Source of the DNA: Methanosarcina sp. KYL-1
GTDB taxonomy: Archaea; Halobacteriota; Methanosarcinia; Methanosarcinales; Methanosarcinaceae
Direction: 5' to 3'
NCBI RefSeq assembly: GCF_024372725.1
Contig: NZ_VOUA01000020.1
Coordinates: 1-64,000, forward strand
DNA: 64,000 nt
The number at the start of each line of letters is the position of its first letter. Positions within the stretch are counted from its first letter, which is position 1. Shown piece after piece: positions 38,883 to 50,245 of this stretch. The notes under the pieces were generated by a model. It did not search any database, had not been told where the DNA came from, and saw nothing but the letters and a program-made list of their open reading frames with translations. Made by a program: the position numbers and the translations under genes.

Positions 38883-39128
38883 TTGAAAGTGGAAAAAAAG
38901 GAAAACATGGAAAAAACGCGGGCTTACAAGAAAGTCATGGAACAAAATAAGAAGATAAACAGGGTCAACCTTGTGGTGCTGGCTGCAGGCTTGATTTTAA
39001 CGTTTCTTAACATAAAGGTTTTTGGCATTGATGTCGGGTACTATCTTCTCTGGACCGGGGTCTTTGTCTTCTTCGTGACTGCAATTTCAGGTATCTCTGC
39101 CTCCTGGTCTGCGCGCAGGCCGAGATAA
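38883..39128 (+). CDS. Small two-helix membrane protein
   Basis: 81 residues from TTG 38883, six bases after GGAGGG (38871-38876). The N-terminus is very basic (LKVEKKENMEKTRAYKK) and two membrane helices follow (NLVVLAAGLILTFLNI and YLLWTGVFVFFVTAISG). The frame continues further upstream but overlaps sua5, so the ribosome site decides the start. Function unknown; it lies between sua5 and the PolD gene. Confidence 0.65.
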   Translation: MKVEKKENMEKTRAYKKVMEQNKKINRVNLVVLAAGLILTFLNIKVFGIDVGYYLLWTGVFVFFVTAISGISASWSARRPR

Positions 39129-39189
39129 ATATGAAAGATTTATAAAATGAACGATTCCCCCGGTTTTTTCGGGAAAGAGGTTTTCTGAC

Positions 39190-42100
39190 ATGGGTGAAAC
39201 AATAGCAAGTGAGGAAATGCATGAATACTTCGATGGGCTTGAAGCCATGCTCAAAGAAGCCATTGAGGTTGCAAACAGGGCCCGGGCCCGGGGCGGAGAC
39301 CCCAAACCCACTGTCGAAATTCCTCTAGCAAAGGACCTTGCAGATAGGGTTGAGAACCTTATCGGAGTCCAGGGAGTCGCTTCAAAGCTCCGGGAACTTG
39401 AGACGAAGATGTCCAGGGAAGAGGCTGCTCTTGAGATCGGGCGCCAGGTGGCCGAAGGGGAAGTTGGGGACTTCCCTACAAAAAAGGATGCAGTGGAAGC
39501 TGCAATCCGGGTCTCTATGGCTACCCTGACCGAAGGGGTGGTTGCGGCTCCTATCGAAGGCATTGACAAGGTAGACCTCGGAAAAAACGATGACGGTTCT
39601 CAGTACATCCGGATATTTTACTCGGGGCCCATCAGGAGTGCCGGAGGGACAGCCCAGGCCCTTTCCGTGCTTGTGGGGGATTACGTGCGGCGCGGGATCG
39701 GGATTGACCGTTACAAGCCCAGGCCCGAGGAAGTCGAACGTTATGTGGAAGAGATCCTGCTCTACAAGAGGGTTGCAAGCCTGCAGTACACCCCTTCGGA
39801 AGATGAGATCCGCCTGATAGTCCGGAACTGCCCGGTCTGCATTGACGGGGACCCTACCGAAGAAGCCGAGGTTGAGGGGCACAGGGACCTGGAACGGATA
39901 GGGACCAACCGCGTCCGGGGCGGGATGTGCCTTGTGCTTGCCGAAGGGCTTGCCCTTAAGGCTCCCAAGGTCAAGAAGCATGTGAACAAGCTGAAAATGG
40001 ACGGCTGGGACTGGCTGGAGACACTTATAGGGGGCGCAAAGAGTGGGGGAAGTGCAGAAGATGAGCAGAAAAACAAGATCAAGCCCAAGGACAAGTACAT
40101 AAGGGACCTGATTGCCGGAAGGCCTGTCTTTTCCCATCCTTCGAGGCCCGGGGGGTTCAGGCTGCGTTACGGGCGGTCCCGAAACACTTCCTTTGCGGCT
40201 GCCGGAATGAATCCCTCAGGTATGGTGCTGCTTGACGACTTTGTCACCAACGGGACCCAGCTCAAGGTTGAAAGGCCGGGAAAAGCTGCGGCCATGTCGG
40301 CTGTGGATTCCGTTGAGGGGCCAACCGTGCGCCTCTTCTCCGGAGACCTTGTCCGCATAGATAATATAGACCAGGCCTATGCTCTCCGGCCCCAGGTGGA
40401 GGTAATCGTGGATATCGGGGAGATCCTGATAAATTACGGGGATTTCCTGGAAAACAACCACCCTCTTATGCCTTCTCCTTACGTTTTTGAATGGTGGCAC
40501 TATGACTTTGAAGCAGCCTGCCCTGAAAAAATCCCCGAAGAAGAACTGAAAAACCCCTCTGCAGCCCTGGCCATCAGGCTTTCCGGGGAGTTCAGGGTCC
40601 CGCTTCATCCGAAGTTTACCTACCTCTGGCATGACATAAACCGGGCGGAATTCAAAATCCTCAGGATTTTTGTAATTGAAACGGGGATTTATTCCCCCGA
40701 AACCGGCATATTGAAGCTGCCCCTGGAGGCTGCCCGGGCAGGAGGCGTCAAGCTCGTGCTCGAAAAACTCCTGGTGCTGCACCGGGTAAAGGACGGGGAA
40801 ATCCTGATTGAAGAAGCCCTCCCGTTCATTTTCTGCCTGGGGCTTGGCCAGGCCCTGGAAGAAAAGGTTTGCATGCCCGAAACCGACGATATGGTGGAAG
40901 CTGTAAACCTCCTGAGCGGTTTTAAGGTCTACCCCAGGGCCCCCTCAAGGATCGGGGCGAGGATGGGCAGGCCCGAAAAGTCAAACCTGCGCAAGATGTC
41001 TCCCGCGGCCCAGGTGCTTTTCCCTATAAGCAATGCCGGGGGAATTACCCGGAACTTGGTGTCCGCGTCTGACTATTCGGCTTCCATGAACGCGAAGGTG
41101 GGGGAGATTGAAGTGGAGATGGGGCTCAGGCAGTGCCCTGCATGCGGGAAAGAGAGTTATTTCTGGCGCTGCGACTGCGGAGAGTATACACAGCCCAAAC
41201 TTTCCTGTCCCCGCTGCAAGATTGATGTCCGGGGTGCAGAGGTTTGCCCTAAATGCGGGAGAAAGCCGACCTCTGTTGCAAACGTGAAACTGGATTTCCG
41301 TTCCGTTTACAAGAAGGCTTTTGAGAATGTGGGGGAACGGGAAAAAATGGGCATTATCAAGGGGGTAAAGCGGCTCATGAACGGGCAGATGACCCCCGAG
41401 CCCCTGGAAAAGGGGATTTTGCGGGCAAAACATGACGTTTACACCTTCAAGGACGGGACCATCCGCTACGATATGTCGGACATTCCCTTAACCCACATCC
41501 GGGCCGATGAACTCGGGATTACGGCAGCTAAACTCCGGGAACTCGGGTACAGGGAAGACGTCTGCGGAAAGCCTCTGGAAAGGGACGACCAGGTTGTCTG
41601 CCTGAAGGTCCAGGACCTTGTGATTTCCTATGACGGGGCCGAGTACATGCTGCGGACAGCCCGGTATGTGGACGACCTCCTTGTGAAGTATTACAAGGTC
41701 GAGCCCTACTACAATGCGGAAACAATTTATGACCTGGTCGGGGAACTGCTTATGGGGCTTGCTCCTCATACCTCCGCAGGGGTGCTCGGGCGCCTCGTGG
41801 GGTTCACGAAAGCATCCGTTGGCTATGCCCATCCTTTCTTCCATGCCTCAAAGCGCCGGAACTGTGACGGGGACGAGGACTGCATCATGCTTCTTATGGA
41901 CGGGATCCTGAACTTCTCCAGGTCCTACCTTCCGGAAAAGAGGGGAGGAAAGATGGATGCCCCCCTTGTGCTCACCACGCGGATCGACCCTAAAGAGGTG
42001 GACAAGGAAGCCCACAATATCGACGTGCCTGCCCGCTATCCCCTGGAATTTTACAGGGCAACTCTGGATATAAAGAACCCAACCGAGCTCGAGGGCATAA

Positions 42101-42630
42101 TGGACCTTGTGAGCGGCCGCTTGGGGACCCCGGAACAGTACGAACATTTCATGTTCACTCACGATACCACAGACATCGCTGCGGGTCCCCTTAACTCTTC
42201 GTACAAGACCCTCGGGAGCATGATCGAAAAGATGGAAGCCCAGCTTTCCCTGGCTAACAGGATCCGGGCCGTGGACGCTCCGGACGTAGCAGAAAGGGTG
42301 CTCAAGTCCCACTTCCTCCCTGACCTCATCGGAAACCTCCGCTCTTTTTCCAGGCAGAGGATGCGCTGCATCAAATGCGGGGAGAAGTTCAGGCGCCCAC
42401 CCCTTACAGGGGCCTGCCCGAAGTGCGGGGGCAATGTGGTCCTGACCGTGCACGAAGGAGCGGTCCGCAAATACCTGGAGGTCTCGAAAGAAATCGCGGA
42501 AAGGTACGGTGTTTCCAGTTATACGCGGCAAAGGATCGAGCTCCTGGACCTTGATATCCGTTCTCTTTTTGAGAACCATAAGGTCAAACAGCTCGGACTT
42601 TCTGATTTCATGTCAGGGTCTGCGCGCTGA
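39190..42630 (+). CDS. polC: DNA polymerase D large subunit (DP2)
   Basis: 1146 residues, the catalytic subunit of the euryarchaeal replicative polymerase PolD. The active-site acidic cluster [15 protein letters not shown] lies near residue 897. Zinc-binding modules are [18 protein letters not shown] with [20 protein letters not shown] (about 640-700) and CIKCGEKF...CPKCGGN (about 1058-1080). No intein interrupts it, unlike some relatives. The small subunit DP1 (exonuclease) is not in this window. A 26-bp duplication spans its stop codon. Confidence 0.95.
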   Translation: MGETIASEEMHEYFDGLEAMLKEAIEVANRARARGGDPKPTVEIPLAKDLADRVENLIGVQGVASKLRELETKMSREEAALEIGRQVAEGEVGDFPTKKDAVEAAIRVSMATLTEGVVAAPIEGIDKVDLGKNDDGSQYIRIFYSGPIRSAGGTAQALSVLVGDYVRRGIGIDRYKPRPEEVERYVEEILLYKRVASLQYTPSEDEIRLIVRNCPVCIDGDPTEEAEVEGHRDLERIGTNRVRGGMCLVLAEGLALKAPKVKKHVNKLKMDGWDWLETLIGGAKSGGSAEDEQKNKIKPKDKYIRDLIAGRPVFSHPSRPGGFRLRYGRSRNTSFAAAGMNPSGMVLLDDFVTNGTQLKVERPGKAAAMSAVDSVEGPTVRLFSGDLVRIDNIDQAYALRPQVEVIVDIGEILINYGDFLENNHPLMPSPYVFEWWHYDFEAACPEKIPEEELKNPSAALAIRLSGEFRVPLHPKFTYLWHDINRAEFKILRIFVIETGIYSPETGILKLPLEAARAGGVKLVLEKLLVLHRVKDGEILIEEALPFIFCLGLGQALEEKVCMPETDDMVEAVNLLSGFKVYPRAPSRIGARMGRPEKSNLRKMSPAAQVLFPISNAGGITRNLVSASDYSASMNAKVGEIEVEMGLRQCPACGKESYFWRCDCGEYTQPKLSCPRCKIDVRGAEVCPKCGRKPTSVANVKLDFRSVYKKAFENVGEREKMGIIKGVKRLMNGQMTPEPLEKGILRAKHDVYTFKDGTIRYDMSDIPLTHIRADELGITAAKLRELGYREDVCGKPLERDDQVVCLKVQDLVISYDGAEYMLRTARYVDDLLVKYYKVEPYYNAETIYDLVGELLMGLAPHTSAGVLGRLVGFTKASVGYAHPFFHASKRRNCDGDEDCIMLLMDGILNFSRSYLPEKRGGKMDAPLVLTTRIDPKEVDKEAHNIDVPARYPLEFYRATLDIKNPTELEGIMDLVSGRLGTPEQYEHFMFTHDTTDIAAGPLNSSYKTLGSMIEKMEAQLSLANRIRAVDAPDVAERVLKSHFLPDLIGNLRSFSRQRMRCIKCGEKFRRPPLTGACPKCGGNVVLTVHEGAVRKYLEVSKEIAERYGVSSYTRQRIELLDLDIRSLFENHKVKQLGLSDFMSGSAR

Positions 42631-42665
42631 TGAAAAGAACCGGGTCTGCGCGCTGATGAAAAGAA
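42616..42665 (+). repeat. 26-bp tandem duplication spanning the polC stop codon
   Basis: The segment GGGTCTGCGCGCTGATGAAA plus AGAACC starts at 42616 and repeats from 42642 (period 26). The first copy contains the real stop TGA (42628-42630). Confidence 0.88.
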
Positions 42666-43023
42666 TTTTGAATGCTAAATTGTTTAAGAAATTTGTCATG
42701 ATGCCCTTGAAAGGGACAGGGCAATCTAAAATCCGGAATAAAAAAGAAATATTTATAAATAAGCCTTTTTAACTCTCTTCCTGATATTTTCCTTTCTTCC
42801 ACTAAAAAGGGCTTTTCAAACCCGCCTTTCTTCCCATTCCCCCTGGGTTTTTTCTATACAGAAGGAAAAGTCTTCTACTCATTTATGTAATATTTATATA
42901 TTTATGTCATTATTTATATACTATCTGTTTGATTATCTATACTTTTTTCCTTCTTCTTTTTGTTAAAATGCAGGTAATTCCTGAAAAAAGAGGGTATGGA
43001 GGGTCCCTGGCTGTAAAGGGGGT
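42631..43023. other. Intergenic region between convergent polC and mmp10
   Basis: Apart from the stop-codon duplication, only AT-rich sequence and TATA-like runs (ATTTATATATTTATG near 42892-42906) are seen. No gene is supported. Confidence 0.4.
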
Positions 43024-44259
43024 TTATTTTGCCGGCAAACCCAGGGAATTGATCTGCCCTATAAGTTCGGTGAAGTTTTCGATTTCCAGTTTAAGGACTT
43101 CTTCCCGGGTCATGCCTATGGACATCTCCCCGTCAACGGAAAGGCTTTCCGGTCCCCTCCGGACCAGTCTGTCCACTCCATCCCTGATCAGGGCTTCTTT
43201 TACTTCCCGGTCGTGGACAAAGGCTCTTCCCGGGATGAAGACGGTTTCCTTCACTTCCGAGAGGTCCAGGGTTTCGAAATCTTCAATGGTGACGAGGCAT
43301 CCTACATCTTTTTTCAGGGGAACCACGTTCACAGTGCCTCCCAATGCCTCAAAGATTTCTCTGAGCCTGGGGGCTGCTACCTGGCCTGTAATAACCGTGG
43401 CTTCTTTTGTTACAGGGGGAAGCATTGCAAGGGCCTCGGGAACGTTTCTGATTGCGAAAGGCGAACCTATAAGGGGGTCTTCCAGAGGGGTCCCGGTGAT
43501 ACGTATGGAGGGGTGTTTTGCTGCCGAACTGCGGACTATTTCGATGAATTCGGGTACGGTATGGGGGGTTATGCCGGGTATGAGTGGGGAGTTGTTCAGG
43601 ATCAGTCCGTTTTCCCGGAAATTTGCAAAGCGCATGAGGATTGCACCTTTTGCTCCCATGGCTTCCAGGTCACAGAGAGTCTTTTCAAGCACAGGACCGT
43701 CATTTACGCCGGGAATAAGCACGATTGCCCCGTAGACCTCACAGTGGGCACAGAAGTCCCTGAGGACCTGAAGGGAAGCTTCCGGTTCGGGATCCTTCAT
43801 GTACTCGCCTCTCAAAGCAGGGTCAGTTGCAAAGACGGTAAAACTTACTTCCTTTACCCCGTGTTCGATATAGAATAGGGCATCATCAGGCCTGCTGAAG
43901 CCTTTGCCGCTGGTATAACCAAGATGGATGGGAGTCTCAAACTGTGATAAAAAGGTTACCAGATTTTTCAGTTCAGGGTAGCAGCTAACGTCTCCTCCCC
44001 CGCTGATTGTGAATTTTTCGACCTCTTCACTTACAAAATAAAGTTTTCTTGAGGTCTCTTCGAGTACCATCTGAAAGGGCTTGAAGCCCGAATAAGATTC
44101 CCTTACACTTCGGGTGCAATAATCGCATCCTTTTTTGAAGGGTAGACAGTACTTGCAACCCAGGGGATCAACTTCCTTAACTTTTTTAAAATAACAGTAT
44201 TTACAGTAGCCCCTGCAGTCTATTCCAGGATTCCCGCCTACGTCGACAACTACTTCCAT
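43024..44259 (-). CDS. mmp10: Methanogenesis marker 10, radical SAM McrA arginine methyltransferase
   Basis: 411 residues. A radical SAM CxxxCxxC motif, CRGYCKYC, lies near residue 16, followed by further Cys pairs ([15 protein letters not shown]). Mmp10 is known to install 5-C-methylation on an McrA arginine (Arg285 in Methanosarcina numbering, which is present in the McrA here). ATG 44259 ([12 protein letters not shown]) is preferred to TTG 44277. It is divergent from mcrB across 430 bp, so the modifying enzyme and its substrate share a regulatory region. Confidence 0.9.
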   Translation of the reverse strand: MEVVVDVGGNPGIDCRGYCKYCYFKKVKEVDPLGCKYCLPFKKGCDYCTRSVRESYSGFKPFQMVLEETSRKLYFVSEEVEKFTISGGGDVSCYPELKNLVTFLSQFETPIHLGYTSGKGFSRPDDALFYIEHGVKEVSFTVFATDPALRGEYMKDPEPEASLQVLRDFCAHCEVYGAIVLIPGVNDGPVLEKTLCDLEAMGAKGAILMRFANFRENGLILNNSPLIPGITPHTVPEFIEIVRSSAAKHPSIRITGTPLEDPLIGSPFAIRNVPEALAMLPPVTKEATVITGQVAAPRLREIFEALGGTVNVVPLKKDVGCLVTIEDFETLDLSEVKETVFIPGRAFVHDREVKEALIRDGVDRLVRRGPESLSVDGEMSIGMTREEVLKLEIENFTELIGQINSLGLPAK

Positions 44260-44277
44260 ATTAAACTTTCGTATCAA

Positions 44278-44688
44278 GGGTATACTACTAAATCTTTTTG
44301 GTATGATGCTCCCAAAATGCCGGAATACTTACTAAAAAAAGTAAGGGTATATCGGGGTTTACTTAAGCAAAATTTTAACTACTTTTTACTCCATATTTCT
44401 TTGCTTCATAATAACTGTTAAAATACCTGTATTCCATTGATGCCGTTTTTTTATATAAATCAGGAAAAATAGATTTCATATTTATAAATACTTTTTTAAA
44501 AAAAAGCGAAATTCCTTACGCGTAGAACACAAAAGATTTAAGTACATTCTAAGCGAATGAGATTTCATTGGGAAAGTGGACACTTAAAAACAACGCGGTA
44601 CTTGATCTATAAATAAGAGTGTTTTGTGCACTCGCGTAGTGTGACCAGTCCCAAAAATGACTTTTAACAAATAAGGAGGAAATTAAAC
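44278..44688 (+). promoter_or_regulatory. mcr operon promoter and leader (divergent with mmp10)
   Basis: Three TATA-like elements point toward mcrB: TTATATAAAT (44451-44460), TTTATAAATA (44481-44490) and CTATAAATAAG (44608-44618). The last would leave a leader of about 45-50 nt containing two small overlapping hairpins (GAGTG/CACTC near 44617-44633 and CACT/AGTG near 44630-44642). The ribosome site AAGGAGGA (44673-44680) is nearly perfect, fitting very high expression. Confidence 0.55.
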
Positions 44689-45993
44689 GTGTCTGACATA
44701 GTAGACATCTACGACGACAGAGGAAAACTCCTGGAGAGCAACGTCGACATCATGTCCCTTGCTCCAACCAGAAACGCAGCAATTAAAAAAATCATCATGG
44801 ACACCAAGCGGTCCGTTGCAGTCAACCTTGCAGGTGTTCAGGGTGCACTTGCCAGCGGTAAGATGGGCGGAAAGGGCCGTCAGATCTTAGGCCGCGGACT
44901 TAACTACGACATCGTAGGTAATGTTGACGCTATTGCAGCAAAGGTGAAGGAACTCGTCCAGGTTGACGAAGGCGACGACACCAATGTAAAGGTCCTCAAG
45001 GGCGGAAAGAGCCTGCTTGTCCAGGTCCCGACCTCCAGGATGATCGCCGGCGCCGACTACATGTCCGCAACCACCGTTGGTGCAGCAGCAGTCACCCAGA
45101 CTGTCCTGGACATGTTCGGAACCGACATGTACGATGCACCCATCGTGAAGGGCGCTGTCTGGGGAAGCTACCCGCAGACAATGGACCTCATGGGCGGAAA
45201 CGTTGCAGGTATCCTCAGCATCCCCCAGAACAATGAAGGTCTTGGCTTCTCCCTCAGGAACATCATGGCAAACCACGTTGCAGCTATCACCAACCGTTCC
45301 GCAATGAACGCTGCAGCTCTCTCCTCTATCTATGAGCAGGCCGGTATCTTCGAGATGGGCGGCGCAGTCGGTATGTTCGAGAGGCACCAGCTCCTCGGTC
45401 TTGCCTGCCAGGGTCTCAACGCCAACAACGTCGTTTACGACCTCGTCAAGGAGAACGGCAAGAACGGTACCATTGGAACCGTTATCCAGTCCATCGTCGG
45501 CAGGGCAATTGAAGACGGTGTAATTTCCGTTGACAAGACCGCTCCCTCCGGATACAACTTCTACAAGGCAAACGACGTCCCCATGTGGAACGCCTACGCC
45601 GCAGCCGGTACCCTCGCAGCCACCCTCGTGAACTGTGGTGCAGGCCGTGCAGCCCAGAACGTCTCCTCAACCCTCCTCTACTTCAACGACATCCTCGAGA
45701 AGGAAACAGGTCTCCCAGGATGCGACTACGGTAAGGCACAGGGTGTAGCAGTCGGTTTCTCCTTCTTCAGCCACTCCATCTACGGCGGCGGCGGACCGGG
45801 TGTCTTCAACGGTAACCACGTCGTTACCAGGCACTCCAGAGGATTCGCTATCCCCTGCGTATGCGCAGCAGTATCCCTCGATGCAGGTACCCAGATGTTC
45901 ACAATCGAATCAACATCCGGCCTCATCGGAGACGTGTTCGGATCGATCGGAGAATTCCGCGAGCCGATTAAGGCAGTTGCAGGAGCGCTCTAA
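44689..45993 (+). CDS. mcrB: Methyl-coenzyme M reductase beta subunit
   Basis: 434 residues, start GTG 44689 after AAGGAGGA. It is the beta subunit of the alpha2beta2gamma2 enzyme that releases methane from methyl-CoM and CoB with the nickel cofactor F430. Recognised from [20 protein letters not shown] at the N-terminus and [20 protein letters not shown] near residue 365. Codon use is strongly biased to C-ending codons, typical of a very highly expressed gene. First gene of mcrBDCGA. Confidence 0.97.
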   Translation: MSDIVDIYDDRGKLLESNVDIMSLAPTRNAAIKKIIMDTKRSVAVNLAGVQGALASGKMGGKGRQILGRGLNYDIVGNVDAIAAKVKELVQVDEGDDTNVKVLKGGKSLLVQVPTSRMIAGADYMSATTVGAAAVTQTVLDMFGTDMYDAPIVKGAVWGSYPQTMDLMGGNVAGILSIPQNNEGLGFSLRNIMANHVAAITNRSAMNAAALSSIYEQAGIFEMGGAVGMFERHQLLGLACQGLNANNVVYDLVKENGKNGTIGTVIQSIVGRAIEDGVISVDKTAPSGYNFYKANDVPMWNAYAAAGTLAATLVNCGAGRAAQNVSSTLLYFNDILEKETGLPGCDYGKAQGVAVGFSFFSHSIYGGGGPGVFNGNHVVTRHSRGFAIPCVCAAVSLDAGTQMFTIESTSGLIGDVFGSIGEFREPIKAVAGAL

Positions 45994-46019
45994 ACGAATT
46001 GAATCAAAAAGGTCTAACG

Positions 46020-46523
46020 ATGTCAGACTCTGCTTCAAACACAGAAAATCCTCTTCAAATCGAAATCTTTCCGAGAAGGATCCTGTCCCCTGAAACGGCT
46101 CAGAAGTTAATGGTTGAGCTTTACAAGGTGGACGGGGTAATCCGTGCCCTCATTCAGGGGCCGCGGTTGCCCGAAAGGGTATCTGCCGGCCCCGGGACCG
46201 GGGAAAAGGTAGAGCACCCCCTAAGGAAGCCTATCCAGATTGGAGATCAGGTTATTGATCTGAAAATCAGCGTAGGCAGGATCAGGCTGGAGCTTGCAAA
46301 TGCCGAAGTCAAGGAAAAGGTCCGGGAAATCTGTGAAAAAGTGCTTCCTGTTCCTTTTGAGTTCAGGGAAGGACATTTCTTTAAGAAGAAGGCTACAGTT
46401 ACTGACTATGCCAAACTTGGCCCTGATGCAGACCCCCGCTTACTTGGTATGGTAGATCCGAAAGCCAAGAAGGAAAGCCTCGTCTTTATTGAGATGCAGG
46501 ATAAGCAAGAGAAAGATGAGTGA
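46020..46523 (+). CDS. mcrD: Methyl-coenzyme M reductase operon protein D
   Basis: 167 residues from ATG 46020; AAAGGTC lies upstream. Not a subunit of the purified enzyme; McrD is thought to assist assembly or cofactor delivery. Recognised from IEIFPRRILSPETAQKLM, LIQGPRLPERV and FFKKKATVTDYAK. Codon bias is weaker than in mcrB, G and A, which fits lower expression. Confidence 0.93.
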   Translation: MSDSASNTENPLQIEIFPRRILSPETAQKLMVELYKVDGVIRALIQGPRLPERVSAGPGTGEKVEHPLRKPIQIGDQVIDLKISVGRIRLELANAEVKEKVREICEKVLPVPFEFREGHFFKKKATVTDYAKLGPDADPRLLGMVDPKAKKESLVFIEMQDKQEKDE

Positions 46524-46529
46524 AAAGGT

Positions 46530-47150
46530 ATGATGATCGATCGGGATACGCAGGTTGTTGACTGCCGATGCGGCATGGGACTTGGCAAAGGAGGAGGGCT
46601 TGCTCAACGCGGGACTCTTTCGGAAGCCGGCCGTGCCGATGTGGTGGCCATTGCCATGAGTCCCGGCCAGAGGCATATCACCAAACCGGTCTGCGAGATC
46701 ACATACGGAATGCGGAAGGAGAACATCCAGGTCAGCGTACTTGTGCTTTATTCCGGGTCAGGAATCCCGGAGTCGGGCCTGAGAACGGGGTCATTTGTAT
46801 TGAGCCCTGTAGAGGTCTCACAAATTGAAATGCATAAACTGGCTGTCATCCATTTAGGAAACATCAAGGACCATGTGGTAAGGAAGGCCAGGGAAATCCT
46901 GAGCCAGGCTGATATCCCGGCAATCGTGGTCAGCCAGATACCGGTAGATTTTGAGGATTTCGCAGAAGCAGGGATAAAGACGAGATTAGTGATGCCAAGG
47001 GATGAAAATATTCGTACCAAGGGAATTGTGATGGATATGGTAAACGGAGTGACACGTGGTGACTCCTGTCCCAGGGATAAACTAAATTTAATCGTGAAAT
47101 ACGTCAAGACTACATTAGACCAATTAGAAGATCACAAAGGAGTTGCATGA
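46530..47150 (+). CDS. mcrC: Methyl-coenzyme M reductase operon protein C
   Basis: 206 residues. McrC is a component of the ATP-dependent complex that reductively activates the enzyme's nickel centre. Recognised from VVDCRCGMGLGKGGGLAQRG and IAMSPGQRHITKPVCEITY. ATG 46530 is followed by a second ATG (MM), and the start could be either. Its stop overlaps the ribosome site of mcrG, and mcrG starts at 47152. Confidence 0.93.
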   Translation: MMIDRDTQVVDCRCGMGLGKGGGLAQRGTLSEAGRADVVAIAMSPGQRHITKPVCEITYGMRKENIQVSVLVLYSGSGIPESGLRTGSFVLSPVEVSQIEMHKLAVIHLGNIKDHVVRKAREILSQADIPAIVVSQIPVDFEDFAEAGIKTRLVMPRDENIRTKGIVMDMVNGVTRGDSCPRDKLNLIVKYVKTTLDQLEDHKGVA

Positions 47151-47151
47151 G

Positions 47152-47898
47152 ATGGCATACGAACCACAGTTTTATCCAGGCGCAACATCAGTTGGCGCTA
47201 ACAGAAGAAAGCACATGTCCGGAAACCTTGAGAAGCTCAGGGAAATTTCAGACGAAGACTTAACCGCAGTTCTCGGACACCGTGCTCCAGGGAGCGACTA
47301 CCCGAGCACCCACCCACCACTCGCAGAGATGGGCGAGCCTGCATGCTCTGTCCGCGAAGCCGTAGCACCAACACCCGGTGCAGCAGCAGGAGACAGGGTC
47401 AGGTACGTCCAGTTCGCAGACTCAATGTACAACGCTCCGGCTACCCCGTACTTCAGATCCTACTTCGCAGCAATCAACTTCAGAGGCGTAGACCCCGGTA
47501 CCCTTTCCGGTCGTCAGATCGTCGAGGCCCGTGAGAGGGACATGGAACAGTGCGCAAAGGTTCAGATGGAAACCGAAATGAGCTGCCCCGCACTCTCCGG
47601 TATGCGCGGTGCAACCGTGCACGGTCACTCTGTCCGTCTTCAGGAAGACGGTGTCATGTTCGACATGCTCGACAGGAGAAGACTCGAAAACGGCACCATC
47701 ATCATGGACAAGGACCAGGTCGCAATTCCCCTCGACAGGAAAGTAGACCTCGGCAAGCCCATGTCCGAAGAAGAGGCCGCAAAGAGGACCACCATCTACC
47801 GTGTAGACAACGTGGCCTTCAGAGACGATGCCGAAACCCTTGAATGGGTACACAGAGTTTTCGACCAGAGAACTTCATACGGATTCCAGCCGAAATGA
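47152..47898 (+). CDS. mcrG: Methyl-coenzyme M reductase gamma subunit
   Basis: 248 residues from ATG 47152 (MAYEPQFYPGATSVG); a TTG at 47143 is in frame but sits in the mcrC end. AGGAG (47137-47142) is the ribosome site. The family segments SDEDLTAVLGHRAPGSDYPS, YVQFADSMYNAPATPYFRS and LDRRRLENGTIIMDKDQVA are all present. Codon bias is strong. Confidence 0.97.
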   Translation: MAYEPQFYPGATSVGANRRKHMSGNLEKLREISDEDLTAVLGHRAPGSDYPSTHPPLAEMGEPACSVREAVAPTPGAAAGDRVRYVQFADSMYNAPATPYFRSYFAAINFRGVDPGTLSGRQIVEARERDMEQCAKVQMETEMSCPALSGMRGATVHGHSVRLQEDGVMFDMLDRRRLENGTIIMDKDQVAIPLDRKVDLGKPMSEEEAAKRTTIYRVDNVAFRDDAETLEWVHRVFDQRTSYGFQPK

Positions 47899-47908
47899 GG
47901 TGATTTAG

Positions 47909-49621
47909 ATGGCAGCAGACATTTTCAACAAATTCAAAAAATCCATGGAAGTCAAGTTCGCAACCGAGTATGGTTCAAACCAGCAGGTCGGTATCGACAT
48001 TTCCGGGAAGACAGAAAAGTTCCTGAGGCTTGGCCCTGAGCAGAGCCCGAGAAAAGTAGAAATGATTCAGGCCGGTAAGGAAATCGCCGAGAAGAGGGGT
48101 ATTGCTTTCTACAACCCCATGATGCACATGGGTGCCCCGCTCGGTCAGCGTGCAATTACTCCTTACGTCATTTCCGGTACTGACATCGTTGCAGACCCCG
48201 ATGACCTCCACTACGTCAACAACGCTGCAATGCAGCAGATGTGGGATGACATCAGGAGAACCTGTATCGTCGGCCTTGACATGGCTCACGAGACTCTTGA
48301 GAAGAGGCTTGGTAAGGAAGTTACTCCTGAAACCATCAACCACTACCTCGAGACCCTCAACCACGCCATGCCCGGTGCAGCAGTGGTTCAGGAAATGATG
48401 GTCGAAACCCACCCCTCCCTTGTCGACGACTGTTACGTCAAGGTGTTCACCGGTGACGACGACCTCGCAGACGAAATTGACTCCCAGTTCGTCATCAACA
48501 TCAACAAGATGTTCTCTGAAGAGCAGGCCGCACAGATTAAGGCCTCCATGGGCAAGACAACCTGGCAGGCAATCCACATCCCGACAATCGTCTCCAGGAC
48601 GACTGACGGTGCCCAGACCTCCAGGTGGGCAGCCATGCAGATCGGTATGTCCTTCATCTCCGCATACGCAATGTGCGCCGGTGAAGCAGCCGTAGCTGAC
48701 CTGTCCTTCGCTGCAAAGCACGCAGCCCTCGTCTCCATGGGTGAAATGCTCCCCGCAAGGCGTGCACGTGGACCCAACGAGCCCGGTGGACTTTCCTTCG
48801 GTCACCTCTCAGACATCGTCCAGACCAGCCGTGTAAGCCAGGACCCCGCAAAGGTTGCCCTTGAAGTAGTCGGTGCAGGCTGCATGCTCTACGACCAGAT
48901 CTGGCTCGGGTCCTACATGTCCGGTGGTGTCGGGTTCACCCAGTATGCAACCGCTGCATACACCGATGACATCCTCGACAACAACGTGTACTACGACGTT
49001 GACTACATCAACGACAAGTACAACGGTGCTGCAAACCTCGGCACAGACAACAAGGTAAAGGCCACCCTCGATGTCGTAAAGGACATCGCAACCGAGTCCA
49101 CACTCTACGGTATCGAGACCTACGAGAAGTTCCCGACTGCCCTTGAAGACCACTTCGGTGGATCCCAGAGAGCAACCGTGCTCGCAGCAGCAGCCGGTGT
49201 CGCAACCTCACTCGCAACCGCAAACGCAAACGCCGGTCTCTCCGGCTGGTACCTCTCCATGTACCTCCACAAGGAAGCATGGGGCCGTCTCGGCTTCTTC
49301 GGATACGACCTGCAGGATCAGTGTGGTGCCACAAACGTTCTGTCCTACCAGGGCGACGAAGGTCTCCCAGACGAACTCCGTGGTCCCAACTACCCCAACT
49401 ACGCCATGAACGTCGGTCACCAGGGTGGATACGCAGGTATCGCTCAGGCAGCCCACGCAGGCCGCGGCGACGCATTCACCGTCAACCCGCTCATCAAGGT
49501 CTGCTTCGCCGACGACCTCATGCCCTTCGACTTCACCGCCCCCAGGAAAGAATTCGGCCGCGGTGCAATCAGGGAATTCGTGCCTGCTGGTGAGAGATCT
49601 CTCATCATCCCGGCAAAATAA
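47909..49621 (+). CDS. mcrA: Methyl-coenzyme M reductase alpha subunit
   Basis: 570 residues; carries the F430 active site. By Methanosarcina numbering the modified residues are all present: His271 (AAKHAAL), Arg285 ([12 protein letters not shown]), Gln420 (GGSQRAT), Gly465 and Cys472 ([11 protein letters not shown]). [13 protein letters not shown] carries the conserved active-site region. ATG 47909 follows GAGGTG. Codon bias is the strongest in the window. A UUCG-type terminator follows. The 3' end is duplicated, in broken form, at 51291-51640. Confidence 0.98.
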   Translation: MAADIFNKFKKSMEVKFATEYGSNQQVGIDISGKTEKFLRLGPEQSPRKVEMIQAGKEIAEKRGIAFYNPMMHMGAPLGQRAITPYVISGTDIVADPDDLHYVNNAAMQQMWDDIRRTCIVGLDMAHETLEKRLGKEVTPETINHYLETLNHAMPGAAVVQEMMVETHPSLVDDCYVKVFTGDDDLADEIDSQFVININKMFSEEQAAQIKASMGKTTWQAIHIPTIVSRTTDGAQTSRWAAMQIGMSFISAYAMCAGEAAVADLSFAAKHAALVSMGEMLPARRARGPNEPGGLSFGHLSDIVQTSRVSQDPAKVALEVVGAGCMLYDQIWLGSYMSGGVGFTQYATAAYTDDILDNNVYYDVDYINDKYNGAANLGTDNKVKATLDVVKDIATESTLYGIETYEKFPTALEDHFGGSQRATVLAAAAGVATSLATANANAGLSGWYLSMYLHKEAWGRLGFFGYDLQDQCGATNVLSYQGDEGLPDELRGPNYPNYAMNVGHQGGYAGIAQAAHAGRGDAFTVNPLIKVCFADDLMPFDFTAPRKEFGRGAIREFVPAGERSLIIPAK

Positions 49622-49650
49622 ACTCAATAAATTAAACACTTTAAAACAGA

Positions 49651-49676
49651 GTAGGCCTTCGGGCCTGCTTTTTTCC
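49651..49676 (+). terminator. Terminator of the mcr operon
   Basis: GTAGGCC (49651-49657), loop TTCG, GGCCTGC (49662-49668), then TTTTTT. A very stable hairpin; a copy lies at 51615. Confidence 0.85.
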
Positions 49677-50245
49677 CTTTTTTTATACTGGCTTTTCTTT
49701 ACTGTTTTTCCGGAAGTCGCTATCTTTTAAGAGCCTCTCCCAAAAAATATTGTATGTACACTATAAATTTAGGATTATGCCTTCTTTGAAGTTGAATTAG
49801 GCATAAATGAACACCAATGCAGGCAGTATTTTTAGAACCGCATCTTTAATCCAGTATTCGTATTCAGGATGTGATTAATACGCCCCTGATTCCGATAGAT
49901 TTTACATTTCGACCCCCTTCTCAAAAATCAGGTGATTTTTTGCGAAAACTGTATGGACTTATTGAATCTGTAACGGACGCAAGCTCAACAAAATAAATAA
50001 TTTTGGTGGAGTCCTGCAATTCTCCAAAAACTCCTGGCCAAAATAGTAAAAAATACAACAAAGTTGATTTGTTTTTCAGCGAAATATCATGGAAGATTGA
50101 ATAATTAATTACGAAGATCGGAAAAACGAGCACTTACCTGTATGAATAAAAAAATTAAGTTGCTTTTTTTGGGGGGTCGAAATGCAAATTGGATAAGAGG
50201 CATCAAAAAATATACCTCCCCATTCTAAGCTTATATATTTCTTCT
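49677..50245. other. AT-rich spacer between mcrA terminator and mcmA
   Basis: 570 bp of AT-rich sequence with no supported gene and no clear inverted-repeat ends. It is much more AT-rich than mcrA and matches the composition of the minus-strand gene that follows, so the two probably arrived together. Confidence 0.4.

Noticed and set aside
39190-42630. Intein in PolD DP2
   Set aside because: The protein is colinear with intein-free family members and the catalytic region is uninterrupted.
44608-44680. Known riboswitch in the mcr leader
   Set aside because: Only short hairpins are visible and none matches a riboswitch class that I recognise.
47975-48805. Minus-strand frame of 276 codons opposite mcrA
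   Set aside because: Cys/His/Gly-rich nonsense protein caused by the C-ending codon bias of mcrA.
49677-50245. Complete insertion sequence carrying mcmA
   Set aside because: No terminal inverted repeats, transposase or target duplication were found; the only flanking repeats are pieces of mcrA.
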